Shown: one piece after another, positions 1 to 10,420 of the stretch | Layout: each line of letters opens with the position of its first letter | Numbering within the stretch: position 1 is the stretch's first letter | From: Varanus komodoensis | Lineage: Eukaryota > Chordata > Lepidosauria > Squamata > Varanidae | Length of the DNA: 64,000 nucleotides | NCBI RefSeq assembly: GCF_004798865.1 | Contig: NW_025336480.1 | Location: 22,214,154 to 22,278,153 of the forward strand | Direction: 5' to 3' | Translations under genes and position numbers: made by a program | The notes under the pieces: model-generated | Seen by the model: only the letters and a program-made list of their open reading frames with translations | The model's database searches: none | Told to the model about the DNA's origin: nothing

Positions 1-858
1 TATAGGACGGAGGTACTGTTGGTGAGTGATTCGAGCTCCTGGGTCCGCCGACTTGGGCCTTGCCCTGGACAGGGTTGCACTCCCTCTAAAGGACAGGGTC
101 CGCAGCTTGGGAGTGCTCCTTGACCTGGAGCTGTCCTTGGAAGGCCAAGTGACAGTGGTGGTGGTGAGGAGCGCTTTCCTTCAGCTTCGGCTAATCCATC
201 AGCTGCATCCCTACCTGGAGGAAGATTGCCTAGCAACAGTAACACACGCATTGGTTACTTCCCGGTTGGATTTCTGTAACGCGCTTTATGTGGGGCTGTC
301 CTTGAAGATAGTCCAGATACTTCAGATGGTTCAAAATAGAGCTGCCAGGCTGCTGTCAGGGACTGGGCATTATTCTCATATAACCCCAGTCTTCTTTCAG
401 CTCCATTGGCTTCCCATCAAAGTCCAGGCTCAATTCAAGGTGCTGGTTATTACCTATAAAGCCCTAAATGGCTTGGGACCAGGATACCTAAAGGAACGCC
501 TTTTTCCCTATTTGCCCTCCTGCCCCCTGAGATCAGCAGCAGAAGCCCTCCTCCAGGAACCTCTGTGAAAGACGTTAGGAGACAGAGTACCCGGAGGAGG
601 GCCTTCTCTGCGGTGGTGCCCCAACTATGGAATGAGCTCCCCAGAGAGGTCCACCTGGCACCATCATCATTATATGTTTTTCAGCGCCAGGTTAAGACCT
701 TTTTATTAAATCAATATTTTAATATGTTTTAATATCGAATTTTATTATTGTATTTTATTAATTTGCAGCCAGAGTGGGTCGTCAATTTATTTATGCTGTT
801 AGCTGTCCAGAGACGTTAGTAGTTGGACAGTATACAAATTTTATAAATAAATAAATAC
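1..858 (+). mobile_element. L2-clade LINE, 3' part of ORF2 and 3' UTR
   Basis: This is the 3' end of an L2-type non-LTR retrotransposon that begins before the window. A reading frame from about 26 to 568 covers the region after the reverse-transcriptase core, with family-typical phrases such as SRLDFCNALYVGLSLK, LHWLPIKVQAQFKVLV and GLGPGYLKERL. The first 25 bases continue the same frame upstream (RTEVLL). After 568 the protein goes on in another frame (STRRRAFSAVVPQLWNELP). Compared with the sister copy at 63545-64000, one base is missing near 561-567, which creates the stop at the end of the frame. The AT-rich 3' UTR ends in a short run of TAAATAAATA near 845-858. The copy cannot make protein. 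L2 rather than CR1 is my call from the motifs. Confidence 0.88.
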
Positions 859-1639
859 TACATGTCTCCGGTCCTCTAGGCACTGCCCTGCACGGGCACA
901 GTCACAGGTGCTTGTCGCCCAATCCCTCTTTTATTCTCCCACACCTGAAGAACAAAATTCTCCCACCAGTCCTCCCTTATTGGCTGAACTCAGCACTAGG
1001 AGACAGCCTTGGGGATTCTACAGGAGCCCTGGCACTTTGTGAGTGGGCTTGCATTGCTTTTCCCGTGAGAAAACCCTCTTGGCCCGGTTTCATGGCGTAT
1101 GTGCCACAGCTCCCCCTGTCAATTCACATAGGTGTAAATATTTTTGCACAGCAGAAGTAAAGCCACTCACAGTGAGAGCCACGACATGGTGGTAATTCAG
1201 CCCATCACGATGCACACTTGGGAGAGCCATTGCTGCAGAAGCACGCGCCTTCTGTCTCTTCCCTTCCCTCCTGAAGACATGTGCAGATGCAGGATTTTTC
1301 CTTTTTAAATGCTGCTGGATGGATCACAGGCACTTGAGACAACGCAACATGCGATGCTGTGAAAAGGGGTCTCGCTCATGACCGTGCTAGCACTGCCCAT
1401 GTTTGGCCCAACCAAAACCGCTTCAGGTATTCTGTGGTGCAGGGCAAGGTGACCACCCAAACTGCCCAGCATTTTTTAAAGGGTAGAGTTGTATAAAGTG
1501 AAATCAGGCATGCCAATTTGCTACATTTTTGTACCCTTTTACTCTTTGTTTGAAAAGGAATGGAAGCACCAGAAAGTGACATTGCTGTTTCACCTTGGCC
1601 AGTGACTGCCCCAGTTCCAGATAGCTCTTAAGTGAAGCT
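859..1639. other. No recognised feature
   Basis: Unique-looking sequence between two L2 pieces. Short open frames exist but show no known domain, and I recognise no repeat. Confidence 0.5.
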
Positions 1640-1765
1640 TTTGTATCTCAGTGTATTTTTTGTATTTTTGTATTTAGTGGTAATTTATTATGTTCTATTG
1701 TATTTCAATGTATTTTATTGTGTTGTAAGTCACCTCGAGGCTTCGGCAAGGGGCGGCATAGAAAT

Positions 1766-1822
<57 letters not shown>
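1640..1822 (+). mobile_element. L2-type LINE 3' tail ending in (AAT)n
   Basis: An AT-rich stretch with repeated TGTATTTT motifs is followed by the typical LINE 3' signature GTAAGTCACCTCGAGGCTTC, then GGGGCGGCATAGAAATGTAAT. The pure trinucleotide run at about 1767-1822 sits exactly where the element's own tail should be. Only the 3' UTR is present, so this is a strongly 5'-truncated insertion. Confidence 0.75.
1767..1822 (+). repeat. (AAT)n microsatellite
   Basis: About 18 uninterrupted AAT units, interrupted by TAG at the end. It probably grew from the tail of the L2 insertion that precedes it. Confidence 0.95.
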
Positions 1823-2639
1823 GTAAGGCAACGGCTCTGTGGTGCCACATTGCTGGGCAACACATAAGCTAGTAAATAATTATCTGGAAGCTCCCCAGAA
1901 AATGCAGGTCAGGCCCTTTTTCTGGTGGCCTCAAATCCTGAGTTCCGCCTTGCATGGGTTTTATAAGGCCGTGGAACAGTGGAATGGTGTGGTAAGCTGT
2001 ATTGGTTTAACATTTGTACAAGTCATCCTAAAGCCACCAAGTGTTCTGGCTGGCATTTGGTGGAATGAGGAGTTGTGCTGAAGCGTAGTTTTTACTGAAA
2101 GATCTGGGCAAAAATTCCAGGTTCTGCTCTGTTCTGTTAATGTTGTGTTTTAAGCCAGCACTCCCAATCATACATGCTGCTGGGTTTAGGAAGTCTGGTG
2201 CAGGGTGGTGAGGGAAAGACAACATGTTAAGCTATTAATTCAGACACGTACTTATGCAATCAATAAGAGGAAGCCCATATTGTGGAGTTCTTTTACCATG
2301 GCCACAAAGTACAGACGAGCTGCTGGTACTTCATACAAAAAAAAATATTTGGAATGATTCACTCATTTAGGAGCAGGCAGAAGAAGGGGAATTTTAGATT
2401 ATGGTGGATGTACTAACTAGTCTGTTTGCACTGCAGGTTGGCAAGCAGAATCTTATGGATCTAGGCTTTTGGTTCAGCTCGCATAAAATGGCAGCACAAA
2501 GACTTACTGCTCATACAATTCTGGCCTCTTTTTATTGCAGTCTTCACATGTGAAGGAGAGTAAGTCACTCACTTATATAGGAGAGTATCCAGGAAGATGC
2601 AACTGCTAATATAAATTACATTATGGTAGTGTCAAGTAA
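1823..2639. other. No recognised feature
   Basis: AT-moderate sequence with no recognised repeat, exon or RNA gene. Confidence 0.5.
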
Positions 2640-3035
2640 TATTATGCATAGGGATATATGGATTTGTTAAATCCATTCCATCTGTGTTTCATCTATTGCC
2701 AGGTGCCTTTGGCCCATCATCTCTTTGCTGTTCATTGATGGAATCAGATTTATTCAGTTTCCTAAACTGGTGTTCATGTGTGAAAATTTGTACCTTGTGC
2801 AAATTGCCCTAGATTTTCACACTTCGGCCTATGGGAGAAATGCTCTTTTTTTGGTTTGTGCTGTTTTTTTGTATTTTTCTACAACTGCATTAAAAATCTG
2901 GATGACTCGCATGTCCAAGGAATCCATATGACTCTGGAAAAGCACATCCACTATGAAATCCATGAGTCAGATTCATAGAAATTGGGACGCACATGATTTG
3001 CTTGGGAGTCTGCCAACATCCCTACCCAGCAGAAT
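2640..3035 (+). repeat. Unclassified interspersed repeat X, copy 1
   Basis: The part from about 2650 to 2740 can be aligned by eye with 14243-14335: both hold GGGATATA followed by GATT, a TCTGTGTTT phrase and CATCATCTCTT or TATCATCTCTTC. Similarity beyond that is weaker. The left end reads TAGGGATAT and the right end ACATCCCTAC, which could be very short inverted ends of a decayed DNA transposon. That class is inference. Confidence 0.35.
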
Positions 3036-4253
3036 AAGCTGGCATGCCAACTTCCCCAGAAAGTAGATGCATCACGAACACGACCAGCATTGCACTAGAG
3101 TAGCTTGTGCCACCACAGTATGATTTAGGTGAGTGGCTGTTCCCCGCTGCGTCATGGCCATAGGCCCCAGTTCACTGAGGAGTCTCATGGAAAGGAGCGC
3201 ACTTTACAGGCTTGTTTTTGGCTCCCCACACAGCTGCTTTCTACGTGAGCCTGCCCTTTGTTGCCACCATATCCTGGCTCATTCAATCCAAGCCCCCTCC
3301 AAGAACCACGTGCATTTTACACTTAAAACCAGTGCTTAAGAAGTGGCAGCATTGTCCCATAGGACAGACGTCCTGCAAAATCATAATTAACTTATATAGT
3401 AGGCAGGAAAAAGGACTGGTTGAGCATGGGGAGTAAAACATGGGCCAAATTGAGCCAGGCTGCAGGCCAGCAATGAGACGTCCCTCCATGGAGGGATGAA
3501 GGGGAGGGGTGCCCATGGCCTTCCAGTGACACTCCTGTGACAGGGCAATCCTTATTTGGAGTCAGTTGAGGTCAAGAATCTAGCAGAATCTGCCCACGGA
3601 GGAACAAGTGCATACAGCGGGTGAGGAGGAGAGGGCAGGATTCTAGCTTGACTCCAACAACGCGCTTGCGACTGCACAGGCCACAGCCCTGAGCTCCACA
3701 CAGGATCAGGGCCTGACATGAGGAACTGAGGAAAGGGGCGCGGCTTTGAGGGAAGTGGGATTCAGAGTAAGTGACCTGCTTTCTCTCAGGCTCAGTGATG
3801 TCTGCCTGGAAAGATGGCGGTACCCACCACACTTGCGACACTACGCAGGGAGCTTGTTCAGAGAGGCAATCATCTCAGGCCCAGCCTTAACAGCAGGCTG
3901 TTGATGGAGGATACTCTGGATTGAATCAAAGGATTTGCATGAAATGATGGGCTAATTAAATTCCCTTAGTTACAGTGGGTCTACTCTATATAAACAATGG
4001 AGTCAGCCCCTTATCCGGAATATACACGTGGAAATGTAACCTTCACAAATAGGTTCCTGATGCACCTGTACATGAGGAGGGCTGAGGCTTCGGTCTCAGG
4101 GCATCCTTTTTTCCTCCCTTCTTTCCTGTCCAAGGCAGGATCGACATGCTGAACTCAGGGTTGTCACACATGTACTTGCATAGGAGCACTGAAACCCAGG
4201 AAGAAGAAAGAGAGCTGAATGGTTAGCCAGAAAGTGCAGGTGGCCTCCTTCAT
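3036..4253. other. Mostly unrecognised; possible 3' flank of the candidate exons
   Basis: No known repeat is visible. If the exon pair at 4254-5688 ends a gene, this would be its 3' untranslated side on the minus strand, but I see no AATAAA on that strand close downstream, which argues against a terminal exon here. It contains a perfect 16-bp palindrome at 3481-3496. Confidence 0.4.
3481..3496. repeat. Perfect 16-bp palindrome
   Basis: TCCCTCCATGGAGGGA equals its own reverse complement. No function is claimed; it may be a chance site. Confidence 0.9.
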
Positions 4254-4685
4254 TCACTGTCCTGTCTGGCTGGCTTCACTCAAGGGCAGCAAGTGAGGGA
4301 GGCTGGTCCATCGATCCCTTGTGCTGACCTGCTCCCACACCAAGAGCCTGACGTACAAGGAGATGGCCTGTGCTTCTGGGACACCGGCCCAGATACGAGC
4401 CCTCAGCTCCTGGGGCTTGATCTCTCCTGCTTTGAGCACGTTTCTGGTTTGCATAAATGCCTCGTGATCCCAGCACAGTTGCCTTGCATCGTCTGTCCTG
4501 TGGTTGCTGCTAGTGATGTAGGCATTGGTCTCAAAAAGGGATAGGAGAAGCGGGAAAAGTGCCAGGCGTTGGACGAACTCTGCCTCGGCCTGCAGAGATT
4601 TTAGAACAGTTCTGTCATTTGTCCTTAGCAGAAGCCTGGAACTGCCGTTGTCATGCTTGTCACTCAAACCATTCATAACACACTG
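4254..4685 (-). CDS. Candidate coding exon of an unidentified host gene
   Basis: The minus strand is open for 143 codons from a possible splice acceptor (pyrimidine-rich tract, then ACAG before 4685) to a TGA at 4254. The translation looks like real protein: it has a helix-rich middle (LKSLQAEAEFVQRLALFPLL) and phrases such as DDARQLCWDHEAFMQ and EIKPQELRARIWAGVP. Codon choice favours G or C at third positions (many CTG, CAG, GAG). It could be a last exon ending at the TGA, or an internal exon ending at a weak donor after LLVWEQ (CAG|GTCAGC). There is no transmembrane segment or familiar motif, and I do not recognise the family. An open stretch of this length can occur by chance in GC-moderate DNA, so this stays a candidate. 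Confidence 0.4.
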   Translation of the reverse strand, partial: QCVMNGLSDKHDNGSSRLLLRTNDRTVLKSLQAEAEFVQRLALFPLLLSLFETNAYITSSNHRTDDARQLCWDHEAFMQTRNVLKAGEIKPQELRARIWAGVPEAQAISLYVRLLVWEQVSTRDRWTSLPHLLPLSEASQTGQ

Positions 4686-5434
4686 CTGTCAAATGTGTAA
4701 CGAGAAGACAGAAGGAAAGTGATCAGTGATAATAGATCTAGACATCATTGCCTCATTAAAACACACAAAAGCCCATTTTGACTGGACCACCAGTTTTTCC
4801 ACTAAAATTAGCAGGCTCTTCTTTCAGGTACAGCTTAACAACCACACCTATTGATCAAGTCAAAATATGAATCAAGAAGATGGTGATCTCCCAGCTGTAT
4901 CATACAAAATCAGGAGGGATGTTTGATAAGGGGGAGAACTTGATTGCACAAAAGAGTAGGCCATGGGATATGGCGCTCATGCAGAGCCTGACTGCAGGAA
5001 AACAAAGGGATTTTTCTCTTTCTCTTGGCAATGTCTTCAGGATTTGAGCACAACATCTGGGTTTGATACTGGCTGCCTTTATGCCAGCAATGTCCTGGCA
5101 ATCAGAATTTAATGTGTTACCACAACAGCAGAAATGGTGGATTGCTGCCTTTTAATGTGCTTTAATACTGAATTAAAAATATGAAAGGCAAAAGGAGGGA
5201 AGCCAAAGCTGTACTACATTAAACAAATGTTTCTATGACTGGAATCCTTATTAATCATTCATCAACATATAACTTGTATATGAGGTAAGACTAGGGGAGC
5301 CCCACCTTTTCAAGCTGCCCTTTTTATCAGTGGGATTATTCTTTGAGCATTCCATGCGCTGTTAGCATTTCTTCTTCTTGAGTGACCTCATGCAAGGCAG
5401 CACGGAAGTGAGCTGAAAGCCAGCTTATTGAATA
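4686..5434 (-). other. Possible intron between the two candidate exons
   Basis: About 750 bp of AT-rich sequence with stops in all frames lies between the two coding-like minus-strand stretches. Its status as an intron depends on the exons being real; no repeat is recognised in it. Confidence 0.25.
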
Positions 5435-5688
5435 TCAGCGTTCCGCTCCTAACAAGTTAACTTCCATAACAAAGGCAGGTCTTGCTTCTAACCGTAAAGA
5501 AGGATTATCTGGCCATGCCAGGTGGCAGATTTGTGCCCTGGTAAAGGGTAGCAAATGGTTGGCATGCTGGTTTTGTTTGCTGTCAAAGAAGCGGTTTGTC
5601 TTCCGTGCTTTGTAAGCCAAAATGCCACAGGCCAGTCCAGACAGCACAAGAGGCAGCATGGGGTTGTCCAGAGTCTTGTGAGGCACAG
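5435..5688 (-). CDS. Candidate upstream coding exon of the same unidentified gene
   Basis: On the minus strand a candidate acceptor (TGTTTTCTAG before 5688) opens a frame of about 83 codons to a TGA at 5435. The translation starts near VPHKTLDNPMLPLVL, contains a hydrophobic run LPLVLSGLACGILAYKARK that could be one membrane helix or a buried helix, and continues with LPFTRAQICHLAWPD. A possible donor after FVME (GAA|GTTAAC) would leave phase 0, matching a phase-0 start of the exon at 4685. That phase match is suggestive only, because the donor is weak. I do not recognise the family; a pseudogene or a chance frame is possible. Confidence 0.33.
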
Positions 5689-7016
5689 CTAGAAAACATG
5701 GAGGATCAAGGTTCATCAGGAGAGAAGTGATAGTAATAAAAGAGGGAAGTGAGACATTTAGTGGGGAGGGAAGCAGGACTGTGTAAGCAAATCAGATGTG
5801 GAACTTAGATTCTTGACGCCAGCAAAATTGAAGGAACTGCCTACTTGGAGGAAGTCCCGGTGATGCCCCTACCTTTTTGTGCCTGCTGGAAAACTTCACA
5901 TTACATGAAAAGTAGCTTGGCAAGTGTATTGTGACACCTTCTGCAATTTGTGTCACCTTCTGCAGTGAGCCAGCAGCCTCTTGAAACCAGTCTAGAGTAT
6001 ATAACCAATTTGCTTTTTGTCTCCATATAGTGATGAATATTTGCTAGCACTGGGACCACCTATGGTCCAATTTGCTGATCGCAGCAAAAGCATCGCTAGC
6101 TCAGTGGTTCTTCAGCTGTTCCCTCAAAATCCCAGTTCTGGGTTACTGGCATATCCCCTCGTCTGCATGGTGACCTTTGTTCTGCCAAGGGTTGGGAATT
6201 TAAAAGATGCCCGTTGTTTCTCCATACCTGCAAAAAGGTGTACAGCAGCAGGTAATCTAATACCTAGTCAGGTATGGCATATCAGAACTATACATTTATA
6301 TCAGGTTAATTGTCATGCTCTCCCATGGGAGAAACCTTGAAACTGCAGTCCTATAAAGGATCAAAGGCTCCCTACTAAACAATTCTCTGCCTCACTGCTA
6401 AAGCTACAGTTCTCACGAACACATGTGGCTTGTAGTTGTATGAGGGGGGCACAGTTACAGCCACATGTGTTTTTGCTTTAACACAGCTTTCCCCAACCTG
6501 GTGCCCTCCAGATGTTTCTCACAGCCTCTCTATCACTCTCAGCTTCTGATGCAGGTACAGTTTGTGTTTGAAAGGGCAGAATGCTCTCATGCCAGCAGTT
6601 GGAATGGTGTCAACCTTGGTCAGCACATGGCAAAAACAATTCTTTTCCCACAGGACTTTGGATTAGACAGCGGGCCAATGAACAGGGAGATAATAGACAG
6701 GTGATGTTCATGAAATTTTTGATTCTGAGTGATTACTATACATTTTTCTTGTTTTTTTGATAGATCGGGTAATCTGGCCTTGGATCATTCGGTGACGAAG
6801 GGCAGGATATAACCCAAATGTATGCCTGCATGTATGTATAAATAAAATGAAAGTGCTGGAGCCCAGCCAAGGGAAAGGGTGAGCGAGCCACTTCTTTCCC
6901 TCTCACTGCCATACCTCCTGGTGCTACCTATACCTAAATTAAAGGATAAGGGTATGATTCAGTGCACATTTTGCACGGAAGATGTCTCACAACTCCCAGT
7001 TGTAGGAGCTGTTTTA
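5689..7016. other. Mostly unrecognised, with one MITE piece and one exon-like stretch
   Basis: Apart from a short palindromic-MITE piece at 6478-6522 and a short exon-like segment near 6653-6700, no feature is supported. The frame at 6017-6340 has no recognisable domain. Confidence 0.4.
6478..6522 (+). mobile_element. Piece of a palindromic MITE (CCAACCTGGTGCCCTCCAGATG type)
   Basis: The phrase CCCCAACCTGGTGCCCTCCA and then GATGTTT is the start of a palindromic short repeat that I know as common in lizards. Only one arm is left. Another copy lies at 39358-39490. Confidence 0.55.
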
Positions 7017-7168
7017 TAGAATCATCGTAGAATCACAGTGTTGGAAGGGGCCTAGCAGGTCATCAGGTCCAAACACCTGCTCAACGCAGGACACCCATCC
7101 AGGTTGCAACCCGGCCCAGCCCTGCTTAGCTTCCAAGATTAGGCAGGCACTTCAGGCTATATGAGTAG
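7017..7168 (-). mobile_element. SINE with 5S rRNA-derived head and CR1-like tail
   Basis: Read on the minus strand, 7168 to about 7094 resembles 5S rRNA. It keeps GGAAGCTAAGCAGGG and GGGCCGGGTT, which correspond to the internal promoter region of 5S genes, followed by TGGATGGG. The sequence then runs without a gap into a CR1-type 3' end (7093-7017) finishing in GATTCTACGATGATTCTATAA. The joint and common orientation fit a SINE built from a 5S head and a tail recognised by CR1 machinery, as known for the SINE3 and AmnSINE groups. A chance insertion of CR1 beside a 5S pseudogene is the alternative. Confidence 0.6.
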
Positions 7169-8829
7169 GACTGGATCTTAAATCACTTCATATGCATACT
7201 ATATAATGAGTCAAGCAGCTGTCACTGAGGGAAGCTGGATGAGAGGGAAAGCAAATTGCTCACATTCAGTGGGAACTTCCAGCAGTCTGATCCAGTCAAT
7301 CATAACATGCATGCTAAAGACCACAGCTAAGAGTGGGAATGAATGCAAATAAATTCATAAATACAATATTTTAAGAAAAAGGTGCCTATTCAGGTGAGCC
7401 ACTATCTTTATTGGACATGTATTTTAAATGAGAAATTTCCCCTGGAACTTTTGGGGAATTCCTGCATCCTCAGTGGGAAGCAATGCTCCTTTCAGATTAA
7501 GGGTATATAAAATCCAACATTGCTCTCATTATTTTGCTGAAAGCAAGCAAGTCATGGTTTAAAAATCATTTTGTTTTACTTCACCTTGATTTATTATTAT
7601 TATTTTATGGTTTAGAGTGCAAAATTTTCCCTTTTACCACCCTAACTGGGGAGATGTACTCCATTGGGAGTGTAACTGAGACAAGAACACTTAAATGTGG
7701 GCAAAGGCAGTTTCATAAATCTAAAACAACACATACTTACACACTTAATGTGTGACCTCAGTTTTTCCATGTAAATAATGTCATATTTGTGAGGAAGGGG
7801 CCCTCGGTAAAATTTCCATGAATGCATCCATTATGTTGCACCTGACCTGTAATCATTTTAAGTCACTGCGATTTGTATGTAACCAAATGTTTTTTAATAC
7901 TAAATCACATCAAGACACTTCATTTCACCATGACTCAGGCTGCAATAAGTTCAATCAACTTGCATGGATTCCACCACCAAAAAAATACAAATAATATATT
8001 TTTTTTAAAACGCTACTTTCATGACGACTGAAACATTGAGGGATTTCTTAACTTCAACCTTTTCAGCAGGGATGCCATACCATAATATTTTCAGAGCCGC
8101 TCAGCGCCTTACACTCTAAAACAGTGATCATTTAGGATTTGCTTTATTGTAGCGATATATACTTTCTGACAGGAAAGAACTGTGTTAATGGTGGGGCGGG
8201 AGGGGGGGCACTAGACTCCGGAGAGACCTTCCACAACAATCCAAGGAAGTTCTACGTTACTTGAGGGCCGTATCTTTCTCCAACAAAAATACTCAGGAGA
8301 AAGTTGGAATCCTCTGAGGGGAAATATTAGCAGATGCCCATGAAAGGGAAATTGATTATTAATTATGCTTCTCCCTCCCAGTTTTATTTTTCAGTTTAAT
8401 ACATCCGGTATAGTTCGACATTGATAAAAATGACAGGAAATGTTCTTGCGCACTTAAATTACTGCTAGAGCCAGGCTCACATCTGCTTCACAAGCCTGCA
8501 TGAAATGCTAGCCATTAATATTTAAAACTGCTATTCATAGCTTTGGTTGGCACTGCAGCCATTTCACACTCCATTCAGGGTGTTTCATATAATTATTCTC
8601 CATAGGCTTTCACTTCAAGCCTTACAAAAATATAAACTTCTACTGGGTTTAAAAACATTGCCATTCCTCCTCTCGGGCATGTCTCCTGACAAAGCCCACC
8701 TTCTCTGGCTCTTCCGCGTGACAAGATGGCTCACCTTATCCAGTTCCTCTCCTGCCCCCCCACCCTGCCCAAGCCTCACAGTTACTTGGTGGCCAACTTT
8801 TTCTGGCAGGCCCGTGCGTCTTTAACAAC
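7169..8829. other. AT-rich sequence without recognised feature
   Basis: No gene, RNA or named repeat is supported. Short A and T runs near 7980-8010 and a G-rich run near 8192-8210 are simple sequence. Confidence 0.5.
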
Positions 8830-8965
8830 TGCCTGACAGGCAGAATTGTAGCACAGGAAGCTTTTCCTGGCATGGAGATGCAATGGGAAACATTTCACCT
8901 GCTAGGTTTCTGCAGCTGCTAAAAGGCAGAAAAGCGCTGCCAGGAAAAGAGAGTTGGCAACGGCG
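8830..8965 (+). repeat. Unclassified repeat Z, copy 1
   Basis: The segment holding GCTTTTCCTGGCATGGAGAT and AATGGGAAACATTTCACCTG aligns by eye with the reverse complement of 15550-15645. Family unknown. Confidence 0.5.
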
Positions 8966-9419
8966 AAGGTGCAGGGACTGCGATCCCCATGCCAAACCTG
9001 TAGGGTAGACCGCAGGCAACCTACCCTGCACCTTGTTGTGACTTGCCACCGCTCACTCTCAGTCAGCCAAAGCCCAGGCAAATGAGGTTCCTGAGAAAGG
9101 CTTCGTCTGTCAAGCCCCAGCTTGCCTTCTCTCCTTTTCTTTTGTTAAGCTACAGCCTGAGGTGTAATTCAAATGTTCTGGGTAACATGGAAGAACACTA
9201 TCCCTTGGGTGGTACGGAGATCTAGACAAGCCCAGGAGCCAAATTAATTAAGTATCATTAAAGAAAATATAAAGGGGAAATAGGAGAAAGGCAGTGACTT
9301 TGTGCAATAAAATTGAATAAAATGGAACAAGTTACTGGTCTGCCTAAAAGCTTCTACCAAATCAATAAAAAAGCAGGCATTGCTAACATCTGTGATGGCA
9401 CAAATCTCTACAAGGGTGT

Positions 9420-9686
9420 TCAGGCAGAAGTGACTGGAGAATTAGAACTTTTCTACACAAGTCTTTTAATACTCTATATCTACTTTTGCTTACGTTGTGG
9501 AATTAAGATTCAAGCACCTCACACAGTTTCTCTTTCTGCTTTTGCACTCCATAATCTCTAGGAGGCACTGTGATGAAGCAGAATAGTACAAACCCCCAAA
9601 TGAAAACCAGAGTTTCTTTCACTTTCACAATCAAGTACCAGCATTTTCTCTGCTGTAAACAAAATTCACAAAAGTCTACATAATCT
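9420..9686 (+). repeat. Unclassified repeat Y, copy 1, left part
   Basis: This part matches 51345-51590 along its length. Shared phrases include GAGGCACTGTGATGAAGCAG against AAGGTGGCACTGTGGTAAAGCAG, and a TTTCTTTCACTTTCACA block. The right part resumes after the SINE at 9687-9840, so the repeat was there first. Confidence 0.55.
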
Positions 9687-9840
9687 TCTTCTATTTCATT
9701 TTATCCTTGCAAGAACCCTGTGAGGTAGATTAGGCTGAGGGCAGTGCCGGGCCCAAAGTCACTCAGTGATCGCCATGGCTGCATGGGGATTAAACCTGGA
9801 TCTTCCAGGTCCCCAGTCAGACACTCCAATCACCACTCTG
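9687..9840 (-). mobile_element. MIR-like tRNA-derived SINE
   Basis: Read on the minus strand it shows a tRNA-type B box (GGTTTAATCC, plus positions about 9787-9797), a core-like part with TGACTTTGGGC, and the diagnostic 3' phrase CCTCACAGGGTTCTTGCAAGG. The A box is poorly kept. It splits repeat Y. Confidence 0.75.
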
Positions 9841-9890
9841 AAGCCAAACTGGAAGGTCACAGTGTCATCTAAGTAACCTGTAAACAGCTG
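9841..9890 (+). repeat. Unclassified repeat Y, copy 1, right part
   Basis: AAACTGGAAGGTCACAGTGT followed by AACCTGTAAA matches 51620-51660 (AAACTGGAGAGTCACATTGT, AACCTGTAAA). It continues the copy interrupted by the SINE. Confidence 0.5.
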
Positions 9891-9962
9891 TGAGTGGGAC
9901 ATGACAAATGCAGAATAAACACCTCATATACGAAGCCCTTGTGCTGCATCTTATATCTGTTT

Positions 9963-10087
9963 CCTAGAAGTAAACTCAGTGAATTCACTGAGATGTGCTT
10001 TTAAGCAGACACATATAGGGCTGCACTATTCAGTCTTACACTGAATTTTTTGGGACTTCTGAGCAGATACGAATAGGGTTAGGCTCT
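9963..10087. repeat. Palindromic short repeat, AATCCTATGCA type, two units
   Basis: Two adjacent degenerate units contain GAAGTAAACTCAGTGAATTC, AAGCAGACACATATAGGGCT and GGGACTTCTGAGCAGATACG. This matches the ACTTACTTCTGAGTAAACAT pattern common in reptile DNA. Family assignment is from memory. Confidence 0.45.
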
Positions 10088-10296
10088 GGGGTGACTTCCA
10101 GATGAGGCATTTATTATTTAATCTCCATAGTTCATTCCCTGCCTGCACCATGTCGTTCTCCATTTCTAACACTCCTACATTTTATTAGTGTTGCCTGGAT
10201 ATTTTTTTCTTGATATAGAGAGATGAATGAGTGGCCCTCTCCGCTGTAGATGCCCTTGGTAGCAAGAGGCATGGGGTTGATGTAAGCAGGGACCTA

Positions 10297-10420
10297 ACAT
10301 AGAAAAATAGAAACAGAGTGAGTCAGAAGGGGCCTCCCGGGCCATCTAGTCTGACCTTTCCGCTCACGACATGCCCACCGTGTGGACGTCCAGCCTATCC
10401 TTGAACACCCTATCCTTGAC
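10297..10420 (-). mobile_element. CR1 3' end, degraded
   Basis: The plus strand reads ACATAGAAAAATAGAAACAG then AGAAGGGGCCTCCCGGGCCA and TCTAGTCTGACC, the reverse complement of a CR1 3' end (GGTTGGACTAGATGGCC...TTCCAACTCTATGATTCT). Divergence suggests an old copy. Confidence 0.55.
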
